Part shown: one piece after another, positions 1 to 6,260 of the stretch
Layout: each line of letters opens with the position of its first letter
Position numbering within the stretch: position 1 is the first letter of the stretch
Origin: Marinosulfonomonas sp.
GTDB taxonomy: Bacteria > Pseudomonadota > Alphaproteobacteria > Rhodobacterales > Rhodobacteraceae
Length of the DNA stretch: 8,459 bases
Assembly (NCBI GenBank): GCA_015494385.1
Contig: WGBJ01000034.1
Span: forward strand, 1 to 8,459
Reading direction: 5' to 3'
Notes under the pieces: generated by a model
What the model saw: the letters and a program-made list of their open reading frames with translations, nothing else
Databases searched by the model: none
Told to the model about the DNA's origin: nothing
Made by a program: the position numbers and the translations under genes

Positions 1-183
1 GGTATGTTTGGCAAAGCCTGTATCATGGATACAGGTGACGGTGGAAAATCCTGCAAAACGAACAAGGATTGCGCAGGCGTGTGTTTCGCCGATACCCGCA
101 CCTGTTCCGCCAAATCGCCGATATTCGGCTGCTTCGGTATGGTCGAGGACAACGGCGAGGTGGTCGAGATTTGTATCGACTGA
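1..183 (+). CDS. Cysteine-rich protein, C-terminal fragment (5' end outside window)
   Basis: Frame 1 is open from the window edge to a TGA at 181-183, giving 60 residues; the true start lies upstream, or possibly at the ATG at base 4. Seven cysteines (fragment residues 7, 18, 24, 28, 35, 44, 58) are spaced C-x10-C-x5-C-x3-C-x6-C-x8-C-x13-C. The central stretch KDCAGVCFADTRTC looks like a small disulfide-stabilised module, so an exported location is likely, but the signal peptide would be outside the window. The last 13 bases overlap the TTG start proposed for the lipocalin lipoprotein, which implies translational coupling. I do not recognise the family and assign no function. The protein-like Cys pattern and the tight junction with the next gene argue that the frame is real. 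Confidence 0.7.
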   Translation, partial: GMFGKACIMDTGDGGKSCKTNKDCAGVCFADTRTCSAKSPIFGCFGMVEDNGEVVEICID

Positions 184-647
184 TCATTGCCCTCATTTTT
201 GGCGTCGCGGCCTGTGCGCCTGTTGCCGGGTATCGCGATGCGTCGGCGCGGATCACTTCTGTTGCCCTGTTTGATCCGGTCCTGTTTGCGGGGGAGTGGG
301 TGGTGGTCGCCACCTATGATCCGGCGCTGTGCAGGGTTCGGGTCGGCATAACACCCAAAGGGTTTGACTGGGTCGAGCGCAATTGCAACGGCGCGGAAAA
401 CCACAGTCTTGCCCCCGTCACCGGTCCGGGGCGGTTCACGCCAAAGGGCGGGGCGCACAAGGGCCGCGAACATTGGGTGATGTGGGTGGACCAGACCTAT
501 CGCACGGCGGTGATTGGTTCGGTGGATGGCCGTTTTGCTATGGTATTGAACCGGGATCGGCATATTCCGCCGGACCGGATGCAGGCGGCGCGCGAAATTC
601 TGGACTGGAACGGGTATGATTTGACCCGACTTATTTTGAAACCGTAA
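171..647 (+). CDS. Lipocalin-family outer-membrane-type lipoprotein (Blc-like)
   Basis: With a TTG start at 171 the product has 158 residues and begins MYRLIIALIFGVAAC, a short hydrophobic signal ending in a lipobox (V12-A13-A14-C15). Alanine at +2 argues against inner-membrane retention, so an outer-membrane lipoprotein is inferred. Mature landmarks fit bacterial lipocalins: the GxW motif of strand A (G41-E42-W43), a barrel strand HWVMWVDQTYRTAVIG near 101-116, then GRFAMVLNRDR and a C-terminal helix (PPDRMQAAREIL). C54 and C72 could pair. Length suits the Blc family (about 150-180). Blc-type lipocalins bind fatty acids or lysophospholipids; the ligand here is unknown. An ATG at 69 is in frame but would bury the lipobox behind 34 Arg-rich residues and overlap the upstream gene by 115 bases, so I prefer TTG, preceded by GGCGAGG at 154-160. 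Confidence 0.82.
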   Translation: MYRLIIALIFGVAACAPVAGYRDASARITSVALFDPVLFAGEWVVVATYDPALCRVRVGITPKGFDWVERNCNGAENHSLAPVTGPGRFTPKGGAHKGREHWVMWVDQTYRTAVIGSVDGRFAMVLNRDRHIPPDRMQAAREILDWNGYDLTRLILKP

Positions 648-653
648 AGGAGA
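647..653 (+). promoter_or_regulatory. Strong ribosome binding site deciding the ATG at 661
   Basis: AAGGAGA lies 7 bases before the ATG at 661. An in-frame TTG at 655 is only one base beyond this site, too close to be used, so the small secreted protein starts at 661. The site overlaps the last base of the lipocalin stop codon. Confidence 0.8.
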
Positions 654-660
654 TTTGAAA

Positions 661-1026
661 ATGAAGAATTTGATTGCGATTTGCACCGCTGTGTTGATGG
701 CCAGCCCCGTTATTGCCGGTGAGCCGAACTGGGTCGGTGTCTGGACCGGCGAATATGAATGGTGCAAGAACGCCGACCGGATCGGCAGTATCACACCCGC
801 CCCGATCCGTCTGACAACGACGGAAATGGAGGGCTACGAGAACCTTTGCGAAATCACATCCGTCAAGGGAAATGACGAATACGCCTATTACGAACTGGCC
901 ACGAAATGTTCAGCCGAGGGCGAAACCTATACCGCCTATAATGTGCTGATGATGGATGGCGCGGATGTTTTGTATATCTGGTTCGGGGCCGGCGAGCCGG
1001 TGAAATTCATCCGCTGCGGGGATTGA
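661..1026 (+). CDS. Small secreted protein with four mature cysteines, function unknown
   Basis: The 121-residue product begins with a clear Sec signal peptide (MKNLIAICTAVLMASPVIAG), probably cleaved after A19. The mature protein has cysteines at 35, 63, 83 and 119, an even number compatible with two disulfides in the periplasm. It contains an early GVWTGEYEWC segment, a GYENLCEI segment near 58-65 and an aromatic C-terminal part (VLYIWFGAGEP), suggesting an all-beta fold of about 100 residues. I do not recognise a named family. The gene follows the lipocalin stop by 13 bases and is separated by one base from the fused dehydrogenase-thioesterase gene, so the three are probably co-transcribed. 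Physical linkage is the only clue to its role. Confidence 0.85.
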   Translation: MKNLIAICTAVLMASPVIAGEPNWVGVWTGEYEWCKNADRIGSITPAPIRLTTTEMEGYENLCEITSVKGNDEYAYYELATKCSAEGETYTAYNVLMMDGADVLYIWFGAGEPVKFIRCGD

Positions 1027-1027
1027 T

Positions 1028-2287
1028 ATGAAACAGACAGTGGCGATCATCGGCGCGGGCGAAACCGGCGCGGGCTGGGCGGCGCGGTTCAGGGTGATGG
1101 GCTGGAATGTGCGCCTGTTTGATCCTGACGATATGGCGCGGGGGTTGGTCGGGGCAGTGCTGCAACAGGCCCGGCGCGGCTTACCCGGACTGTCGGATGT
1201 CGCCTTGCCGGAAATGGGCGACATGGTGTTTTGCCAGACCATTTCCGAGGCGGTGGAAGGTGCGGACTGGATTCAGGAATGCTTGCCCGAACGGCTGGAG
1301 CTAAAGCGCAAGGTTTTCCAGAAGATACAGGAACATTGCAAAAATGCCACTGTGATTGCCTCGTCCTCGGGGGTGTTTACGGTGGATGAATTGCAGGGCT
1401 GCGCCACGCGGCCCGAACAGATCATCGCCACCCATGCGCTTGCCCCCGTCTATCTGTTGCCGCTGGTGGAACTGGCGGCGAACGATACCAATCCGCCCGA
1501 GGTAAAGGCGCGGGCCAAAGAGGTGTTGCAGGGCATTGGCATGGCCCCTGTGGAACAACAGGGCGAGGAACGGGTTTCCGTAGCGTTGCAAAACGCCCTG
1601 CAAGCCGAGGCTGACCGCTTGGTCGCCGAGGGCATGGCCAGCCCGTCAGATATTTCGGATGTGCTGCGCTACGGGCTTGGCCAGCGCTGGGCAGCGTCAG
1701 GGCTGGATGCGCCGCAGGACGCGGTTCTGGTGGCCATGTTGCGTGCGCTCAAGGCACAGGATGCGGGGGCAGGGGTACTGCTGAACCGCTTTGACGCAGC
1801 ACAGGCGCAACCGGCGCTGGACATCAAACAGCCTATCCCGACTGTGACCCGAACCGTGCCGCTGGACTGGACCGATTATAATGGCCACATGAACGAGGCG
1901 CGCTATTTACAGGCCTTTGGGGATGCCACCGACCGCTTTATGGAAATCATCGGTTGTGACGCAGAATACATCGCGTCAGGCGGCAGCTATTTCACCGTGG
2001 AAACCCACATCCGCCATCTGGACGAAGTCCACGCAGGCGCGCGGATAAGGATCGAAACCCAATGCCTGCAGGGCGAGGGTAAAAAGATGCAACTGTTTCA
2101 CCGGATGTTTGAAGGGGACCGCCTGCTGGCCACGGGGGAACATATGCTGATCCATGTCAGTCTGGATACCCGCCGGGCCTCGGTTCCGGTGGACCATATT
2201 GCTGCACGGTTGGGCGAGATTGCAAAGGCGCATAGTGCATTGCCCGTGCCGGACGGAGTTGGGCAGGCCATCGGGGTTATCAAGTAG
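1028..2287 (+). CDS. Carnitine 3-dehydrogenase-like protein fused to a hot-dog thioesterase
   Basis: The 419-residue product has two parts. Residues 1-260 resemble the 3-hydroxyacyl-CoA/L-carnitine dehydrogenase family: the NAD motif GAGETG (9-14), D32 after the second strand, LPERLELKRKVF (86-97), a VYLLPLVEL segment (141-149), and H136 and E148 at the 12-residue spacing of the family's His-Glu pair. Residues 270-400 are a 4HBT-type thioesterase with DWTDYNGHMNEARYL (280-294), where D283 is the likely catalytic acid. Known fusions of this kind oxidise L-carnitine and hydrolyse betainyl-CoA, giving glycine betaine. Oddities: the usual HPFNP is HALAP, the usual FxADRLLE region is VSVALQNA, and the dehydrogenase C-terminal domain appears tens of residues short. 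The first activity may therefore be altered or lost, while the thioesterase looks intact. The start is set by GGGGA 5 bases upstream; the gene sits one base after its neighbour. Confidence 0.8.
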   Translation: MKQTVAIIGAGETGAGWAARFRVMGWNVRLFDPDDMARGLVGAVLQQARRGLPGLSDVALPEMGDMVFCQTISEAVEGADWIQECLPERLELKRKVFQKIQEHCKNATVIASSSGVFTVDELQGCATRPEQIIATHALAPVYLLPLVELAANDTNPPEVKARAKEVLQGIGMAPVEQQGEERVSVALQNALQAEADRLVAEGMASPSDISDVLRYGLGQRWAASGLDAPQDAVLVAMLRALKAQDAGAGVLLNRFDAAQAQPALDIKQPIPTVTRTVPLDWTDYNGHMNEARYLQAFGDATDRFMEIIGCDAEYIASGGSYFTVETHIRHLDEVHAGARIRIETQCLQGEGKKMQLFHRMFEGDRLLATGEHMLIHVSLDTRRASVPVDHIAARLGEIAKAHSALPVPDGVGQAIGVIK

Positions 2288-2458
2288 TGGATATTTGTCT
2301 CGGGATTGAAAATTCTTATATTAATACCCTAAGAGTTGTATCTTAACCTTAATGAATCGGGTATTAACCTTCGTTGTAACGATTCGTAAGGCTAAGAGAT
2401 TAGTTGTGCTTGGTTATAAACTGTATGGGGGCGATATGGTTTAATCTGGAGGATAACG
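2288..2458 (+). promoter_or_regulatory. AT-rich intergenic regulatory region before the PstS-like/OmpA gene
   Basis: This 171-base gap is visibly richer in A/T than the genes around it. It holds a 9-base inverted repeat (2321-2329 and 2359-2367), the word TTAACCTT twice with starts exactly 21 bases apart (2343 and 2364), and CTAAGAG twice (2329-2335 and 2392-2398). A TATAAA at 2415-2420 is a possible -10 element, but I find no convincing -35 at the right distance. GGAGG at 2448-2452 is the ribosome binding site, 6 bases before the ATG at 2459. No clear terminator for the upstream operon is visible. TTAACC resembles half of the CtrA motif; this is only a suggestion. Confidence 0.5.
2321..2367. 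repeat. Perfect 9-base inverted repeat with interlaced direct repeats
   Basis: TTAATACCC at 2321-2329 is matched exactly by GGGTATTAA at 2359-2367, with 29 bases between. Arm centres lie 38 bases apart. One TTAACCTT copy lies in the spacer and a second starts inside the right arm. With no T-run after the right arm, a terminator is unlikely; a two-site operator or an RNA structure is more plausible. Confidence 0.6.
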
Positions 2459-4048
2459 ATGGTATCGTTCTCTACTAAAACAGTGAAACAGCGCACTGCC
2501 CTTTTATCGCTGATTCTGGCAGCAGGCGTGTTTACGACTGCACCTGCAATGGCCAAACAAGTTACACTGAATTCCATTGAAGGTAGCCTTTCGGTTCAAG
2601 GTGACCTGATCGCTGTCGAAGACGGTTTCTATAAAATCGACACAAGCATCGGCACGCTGTCCATCAGCGTCAAGGATGTGACCTGTGAAGGGGATTGCCC
2701 GGCACTTGTCAAAAATGACTCCTTGCAAATTGCAGGATCCAGTGCCATCGGCAGCCGGTTGATGCCGCTGCTGCTGGAAGGATATTCAAAGTCCGCCGGA
2801 TTGAAGCTGAATTCGATCCCCGGGGCGCCGATTGGCATGATTTTCAATGAGCTTGTCGATGCCGATGGCAATGTTTTGACAAATGTCAGAACCAATCTTG
2901 GCAACTCCAACGAAGCATTCAAGGCACTTACAAGTGCTGATACGCAGATCGGCATGTCCACCCGCCGCGTTTTGCCCGCCGAGGCACGGCGTGTGGCAAA
3001 ATCGGGTGGTGGTAACCTGATTGATGCGGCACAGGAACATGTGATCGCGGTGGATCCCGTGGTGATCATGGTGCACCCCAGCAATCCGGTGCAGGCTGTT
3101 TCGCTCGAGGATCTGGACGGTATCTATAGCGGCCGCATCACCAACTGGTCCGAACTGGGTGGTCGCAACGAAGCTATCATTGTCTACGGTCGTGACAAGG
3201 CAACAGGTATTGGTGGTGTGTTCCAGCGGGCCATTTTTGCCAAATCCCGCAACAAGCAGGCCGATTCTGTGATTGTTCTGGATACAGACGATCAACTGGC
3301 CCGTTCGGTTATGACCCAACCCAGCGCGATTGGTATCGCGGGTGCGGCCTTTGCCACCAGCACAAAACCGCTGGATATTATTGACCAGTGCGGCATCACA
3401 GTGTCCCCGGATTCCTTTACAACCAAGGCCGAGGAATACCCGATCCAGCGTCGTGTCTACCTGTATAACCGTTCCGACAATATGGGCGAAATTGCACAGG
3501 GTCTGATTGATTTCACCATGAGCGAAGAGGCCGATGATCTGGTCCAGCGCGCGGGTTTTTACGGTCTTGCCGTCGAGCAGGATACGCGCCCCTATCAGGG
3601 TGGCCGTGCCTTCGACGTGATCAAGGCAACACAAAACCCCGAGGAACTGCCGCTGATGCGTGAACTGGTGGTTGATCTGCTGTCGTATGACCGGCTGACA
3701 ACAACGATCCGTTTCGGGTCGGGTTCGTCTTCGCTGGAAGCCAAGGCATATGCCGACCTTGACGAGCTGTTCGATTATCTGAACGGTCTTGATTATCCGG
3801 TCGAACTGTTGTTTGCCGGCTTCTCGGATGCGGATGGTAGCTTCGTTGCCAACCAGGGGTTGTCGTTCAACCGTGCGCAACAGGCGATGCAGTCTGCAAA
3901 GGCCTATTCCCAAGGGAAAATCACCAACCGAAATGGTGTCACTTTTGCCGCCAAAGGTTATGGCGAACTTGCGCCGGTTGCGTGTAATGCGACCCTGGAA
4001 GGTAAACGCACCAACCGCCGGGTGGAAATCTGGATTCGCCGGCAATAG
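2459..4048 (+). CDS. Exported PstS-like phosphate-type binding domain fused to OmpA peptidoglycan-binding domain
   Basis: The 529-residue product has a long signal peptide ending APAMA (cleavage near residue 32). A small beta-rich module (33-81) follows, ending in a CEGDC pair (C76, C80). Residues 88-370 are a PstS-type binding domain: IAGSSAIGSRL (91-101), VVIMVHPSNPVQAVSLEDL (201-219), IYSGRITNWSELGG (222-235) and GRDKATG (244-250), where PstS proteins place phosphate-contacting residues. Residues 410-529 are an OmpA C-terminal domain: TIRFGSGSSSL, GFSDADGSF, LSFNRAQQAM and a final NRRVEI. D457 and R472 have the 15-residue spacing of the pair that holds diaminopimelate in OmpA proteins. It is probably a periplasmic protein tied to the cell wall that binds phosphate or a similar oxyanion. 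No pst permease genes are adjacent. GGAGG lies 6 bases before the start. It precedes a second binding-protein gene by 89 bases. Confidence 0.85.
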   Translation: MVSFSTKTVKQRTALLSLILAAGVFTTAPAMAKQVTLNSIEGSLSVQGDLIAVEDGFYKIDTSIGTLSISVKDVTCEGDCPALVKNDSLQIAGSSAIGSRLMPLLLEGYSKSAGLKLNSIPGAPIGMIFNELVDADGNVLTNVRTNLGNSNEAFKALTSADTQIGMSTRRVLPAEARRVAKSGGGNLIDAAQEHVIAVDPVVIMVHPSNPVQAVSLEDLDGIYSGRITNWSELGGRNEAIIVYGRDKATGIGGVFQRAIFAKSRNKQADSVIVLDTDDQLARSVMTQPSAIGIAGAAFATSTKPLDIIDQCGITVSPDSFTTKAEEYPIQRRVYLYNRSDNMGEIAQGLIDFTMSEEADDLVQRAGFYGLAVEQDTRPYQGGRAFDVIKATQNPEELPLMRELVVDLLSYDRLTTTIRFGSGSSSLEAKAYADLDELFDYLNGLDYPVELLFAGFSDADGSFVANQGLSFNRAQQAMQSAKAYSQGKITNRNGVTFAAKGYGELAPVACNATLEGKRTNRRVEIWIRRQ

Positions 4049-4058
4049 TGGGCTGGGA

Positions 4059-4090
4059 AGATGAACCTTTGTTTTGAACAGGTTCCATCT
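4059..4090 (+). other. Intergenic stem-loop between the two binding-protein genes
   Basis: AGATGAACCT (4059-4068) pairs with AGGTTCCATCT (4080-4090), a 10-pair stem with one bulged C and an 11-base loop. No T-tract follows, so this is not a typical intrinsic terminator. It may stabilise the upstream message or tune expression between the two genes. Confidence 0.45.
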
Positions 4091-4137
4091 CCAGAACGTA
4101 TTCGCCCAATATCGCCAGTCGAGTGAGGAAATAAAAT

Positions 4138-5286
4138 ATGAGACATTTCTGTTTAACAGGAGTAACTGCTGCCGTGATGGCATTGGCCCTTCCGCTGCAT
4201 GCGCAAGAGGTTGGAGTTTCAGCCGATACCGTTGCCTTTAGCCAGATTGCGGCGCTGGATGGTCCCGCCGCACAATTGGGGCTTGGGATGCAAAAAGGCA
4301 TTCTGGCAGCTTTTGACGAAGTAAATGCCGCAGGGGGCGTCAATGGTCGCAAGCTGACCCTGGACAGCCGCGATGACGGCTACGAGCCGGACCGTTCAAT
4401 CGAGGCAATCAATGCCGTGCTGGACGAAAACCGGTTCTTTGCCGTGATCGGTACAGTCGGCACCCCGACCAACAAGGTGCTGCAACCGATCGCCACAAAG
4501 GCGGGCATCCCGCTGATCGGTCCGTTTACGGGGGCAGGGTTCCTGCGCAACCCCGAGCTAAAGAATGTTTACAACATTCGCGGCACCTATGATGCGGAAA
4601 CCGAAGAATGGATCAAGCAACTGGTCGATGTCGAAGGCAAGACCAATATCGCGATCCTTTATCAGGACGACGCCTTTGGCAAAGTCGGTCTGAGCGGTGT
4701 GGAAAAGGCGCTTGCCCGTCGCGGTATGGAACTGACCGCGCGCGGCACCTATACCCGCAACACCACCGACGTCAAAGATGCGCTGGTGGCCATGATGGAG
4801 GTTAACCCCGAGGCCGTTGTGATGGTCGGGGCTTACCAGCCGATCGGCGAATTCATCAAACTGTCGCGGACCTTTGAATTCACGCCCGAATTCGTGACCA
4901 TTTCTTTTGTTGGCTCGCAGGCGCTGGCCGATGAACTCTGGCCCGAAGGCGCGGGTGTTCTGATTTCGCAGGTTGTGCCGTTCCCGTGGGATGAAAACAT
5001 CAAGATCGTGGCCGAATACCAAAAGGCCCTGACCGAGTCCGACAGTATGGCCGGTTTCGATTTTGTATCACTGGAAGGGTATATTGTTGGTCGTGTTGCC
5101 ATCGAGGCGTTGAAAAATGCGGGTGACAACCCGACCCGCGACAGTTTCCTGAATGCGATGCAGAGCATGACCAATCTGGACCTTGGTGGTGTGACCATCA
5201 GTTACGGGCCGGATGATCATCAGGGGATCGACGAGATCTTTATGACCCGGCTTTTGCCTGACGGCTTTTTCGAGCCGCTTGAATAA
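4138..5286 (+). CDS. Leu/Ile/Val-type (Peripla_BP_6) ABC transporter substrate-binding protein
   Basis: The 382-residue product starts with a Sec signal peptide (MRHFCLTGVTAAVMALALPLHA, cleavage after A22). The mature part has the layout of branched-chain amino-acid-type binding proteins: AALDGPAAQLGLGMQKGILAA (38-58), FDEVNAAGGVNGRKL (59-73) with the hallmark N-AAGGVNGR, a DDGYEP loop (79-84), FFAVIGTVGTPT (100-111) where ligand-contacting Ser/Thr usually lie, GIPLIGPFTGAGFLR (123-137), and AILYQDDAFGKVG, the hinge-proximal strand of lobe 2. Length is normal for the family. The ligand cannot be read; members also bind amides, aromatic acids or other metabolites. No permease or ATPase genes lie next to it, so it either works with a distant transporter or in sensing. 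GAGGAA at 4125-4130 is 7 bases before the ATG. It is the last gene before a strong terminator. Confidence 0.9.
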   Translation: MRHFCLTGVTAAVMALALPLHAQEVGVSADTVAFSQIAALDGPAAQLGLGMQKGILAAFDEVNAAGGVNGRKLTLDSRDDGYEPDRSIEAINAVLDENRFFAVIGTVGTPTNKVLQPIATKAGIPLIGPFTGAGFLRNPELKNVYNIRGTYDAETEEWIKQLVDVEGKTNIAILYQDDAFGKVGLSGVEKALARRGMELTARGTYTRNTTDVKDALVAMMEVNPEAVVMVGAYQPIGEFIKLSRTFEFTPEFVTISFVGSQALADELWPEGAGVLISQVVPFPWDENIKIVAEYQKALTESDSMAGFDFVSLEGYIVGRVAIEALKNAGDNPTRDSFLNAMQSMTNLDLGGVTISYGPDDHQGIDEIFMTRLLPDGFFEPLE

Positions 5287-5309
5287 TCGGTCTGGTCAAT
5301 TGAAACAGG

Positions 5310-5345
5310 AAAAGGCAGCGTTCGGGCATCCGGGCGCTGCCTTTT
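5310..5345. terminator. Strong intrinsic terminator, probably bidirectional
   Basis: AAAAGGCAGCG (5310-5320) and CGCTGCCTTTT (5335-5345) are perfect complements around a 14-base loop. The arms give an 8-pair GC-rich stem flanked by A and T runs, so the structure works on both strands. It ends the binding-protein transcript on + and the XRE regulator gene on -, whose stop codon is 17 bases away. Confidence 0.93.
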
Positions 5346-5362
5346 CATTTGCGGGGGCGGCG

Positions 5363-6229
5363 TCAGGAAAGCGGTATTTCGCTGCGCAGCTTGCGTAAAT
5401 ATTCCGGCACATCACGCGGCGACACCACGCTTTCACGCACCAGCCAGTCGAAATGGCCGATCAGCCCCTGCACCCGTTCCTTGTCGCGAAAGGCCAGATA
5501 GTTGCGGCCCAGATAGATCACGGCCAGCAGTGGGCCGAAGATGCTGATCGGGGCGGAGAACAGGCGCCGTGCGTCAAACAGGAACAGCCGCAAGGACGGG
5601 TATAGCTGGTCGTGCAATTCCAGCATCCGGTCGATCTGGGCGCGGCGGATACCGGCGGGCAGGCCGGTGTAATAGCCCTCGCCACGGGCGAATGACGTCA
5701 GTTCATGCAGGGGCAGGGCGATTTCGTAATCCGAGGATGTGTTGCGCATCCAGTCCAGCAGATCGGTGGCCGCACCCGTGGCCTGTTCGGGTGAGCGGCC
5801 CAGTTGCGGCTCGTATTCCCATGCCAACAGGTCCGGTGTCTTCAGCATGTCGGGCAGGGTGGCCGGAACGTGGCGGATTTTGTAACCGGCGGCTTCCTTG
5901 TGCCAGTTGAAGATTTCCGCATCGACCAGCGCCCGCGAGGCAGGCGTGATGCTCATCGCCGAGGCCAGCAGGTCGACTGCCATTTCCGGGTGTTCCGCCA
6001 GACCCAGCAACCAGTCTGCCGACACGCCAAGTGCGGCAGCACATTCCCCCACCACCTGCGCGTTGGGCAGACGGGTGCCTTGCCCCTTTAGCAATTGCGA
6101 GATGGTCGAACGATCCACCCCCACCGCCCGCGACAGGGCACTTCGGGACATCCCGCTATGTTCCAGCGCTTGCGCCAGACGGGTGCGAAACAGGGCGGCG
6201 CGGGCGCGTTTATCGGTTTTATTCTGCAT
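5363..6229 (-). CDS. XRE/HTH_3-family transcriptional regulator with a large C-terminal domain
   Basis: The 288-residue protein has an N-terminal Cro/C1-type helix-turn-helix (about residues 14-77): FRTRLAQALEHSGMSRSALSRAVGV, the recognition-helix region DRSTISQLLKGQG (39-51), and the closing AAALGVSADWLLGL. Residues 85-288 form a second domain I cannot name. It is rich in aromatic and basic residues, with segments YPSLRLFLFDARRLFSAPISIFGP (210-233), AVIYLGRNYLAFRDKERV (236-253) and HFDWLV. Such a part usually senses a ligand or mediates assembly; that is inference. The start codon is preceded by AGGA at about 11 bases, a modest site. It is divergent from the DUF2061/EamA genes with a shared 102-base region, so self-regulation or control of those genes is plausible. 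The 3' end converges on the bidirectional terminator. Confidence 0.88.
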   Translation of the reverse strand: MQNKTDKRARAALFRTRLAQALEHSGMSRSALSRAVGVDRSTISQLLKGQGTRLPNAQVVGECAAALGVSADWLLGLAEHPEMAVDLLASAMSITPASRALVDAEIFNWHKEAAGYKIRHVPATLPDMLKTPDLLAWEYEPQLGRSPEQATGAATDLLDWMRNTSSDYEIALPLHELTSFARGEGYYTGLPAGIRRAQIDRMLELHDQLYPSLRLFLFDARRLFSAPISIFGPLLAVIYLGRNYLAFRDKERVQGLIGHFDWLVRESVVSPRDVPEYLRKLRSEIPLS

Positions 6230-6235
6230 TGGTGA

Positions 6236-6260
6236 ATTTATCCTGCAATGGGGAATAAAT
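6236..6260. promoter_or_regulatory. Candidate operator in the divergent region upstream of the XRE gene
   Basis: ATTTAT (6236-6241) and ATAAAT (6255-6260) form an imperfect palindrome of 25 bases with an extra C/G pair inside. It overlaps the 5' leader of the XRE regulator gene, where a self-repressing Cro/C1-type protein would often bind. This rests on symmetry and position only. Confidence 0.3.

Noticed and set aside
69..170. N-terminal extension of the lipocalin gene from the ATG at 69
   Set aside because: It would bury the lipobox behind an Arg-rich stretch and overlap the Cys-rich gene by 115 bases; the TTG at 171 gives a normal lipoprotein signal.
8..313. Open frames on both strands covering the window's left edge other than frame 1
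   Set aside because: Their translations lack domain features and they overlap the Cys-rich and lipocalin frames, which make better proteins.
2321..2367. Transposon end or attachment site formed by the inverted repeat
   Set aside because: No transposase, integrase or target duplication is visible, and the position just upstream of a gene fits a regulatory role better.
4059..4090. Intrinsic terminator between the two binding-protein genes
   Set aside because: The stem is present but no T-tract follows it, so termination is not supported.
2786..4183. 465-residue open frame on the minus strand opposite the PstS-like/OmpA gene
   Set aside because: It lies antisense to a gene with clear signal peptide and domain motifs. 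Its translation has no recognisable domain, and it is best explained by codon bias leaving the opposite strand open.
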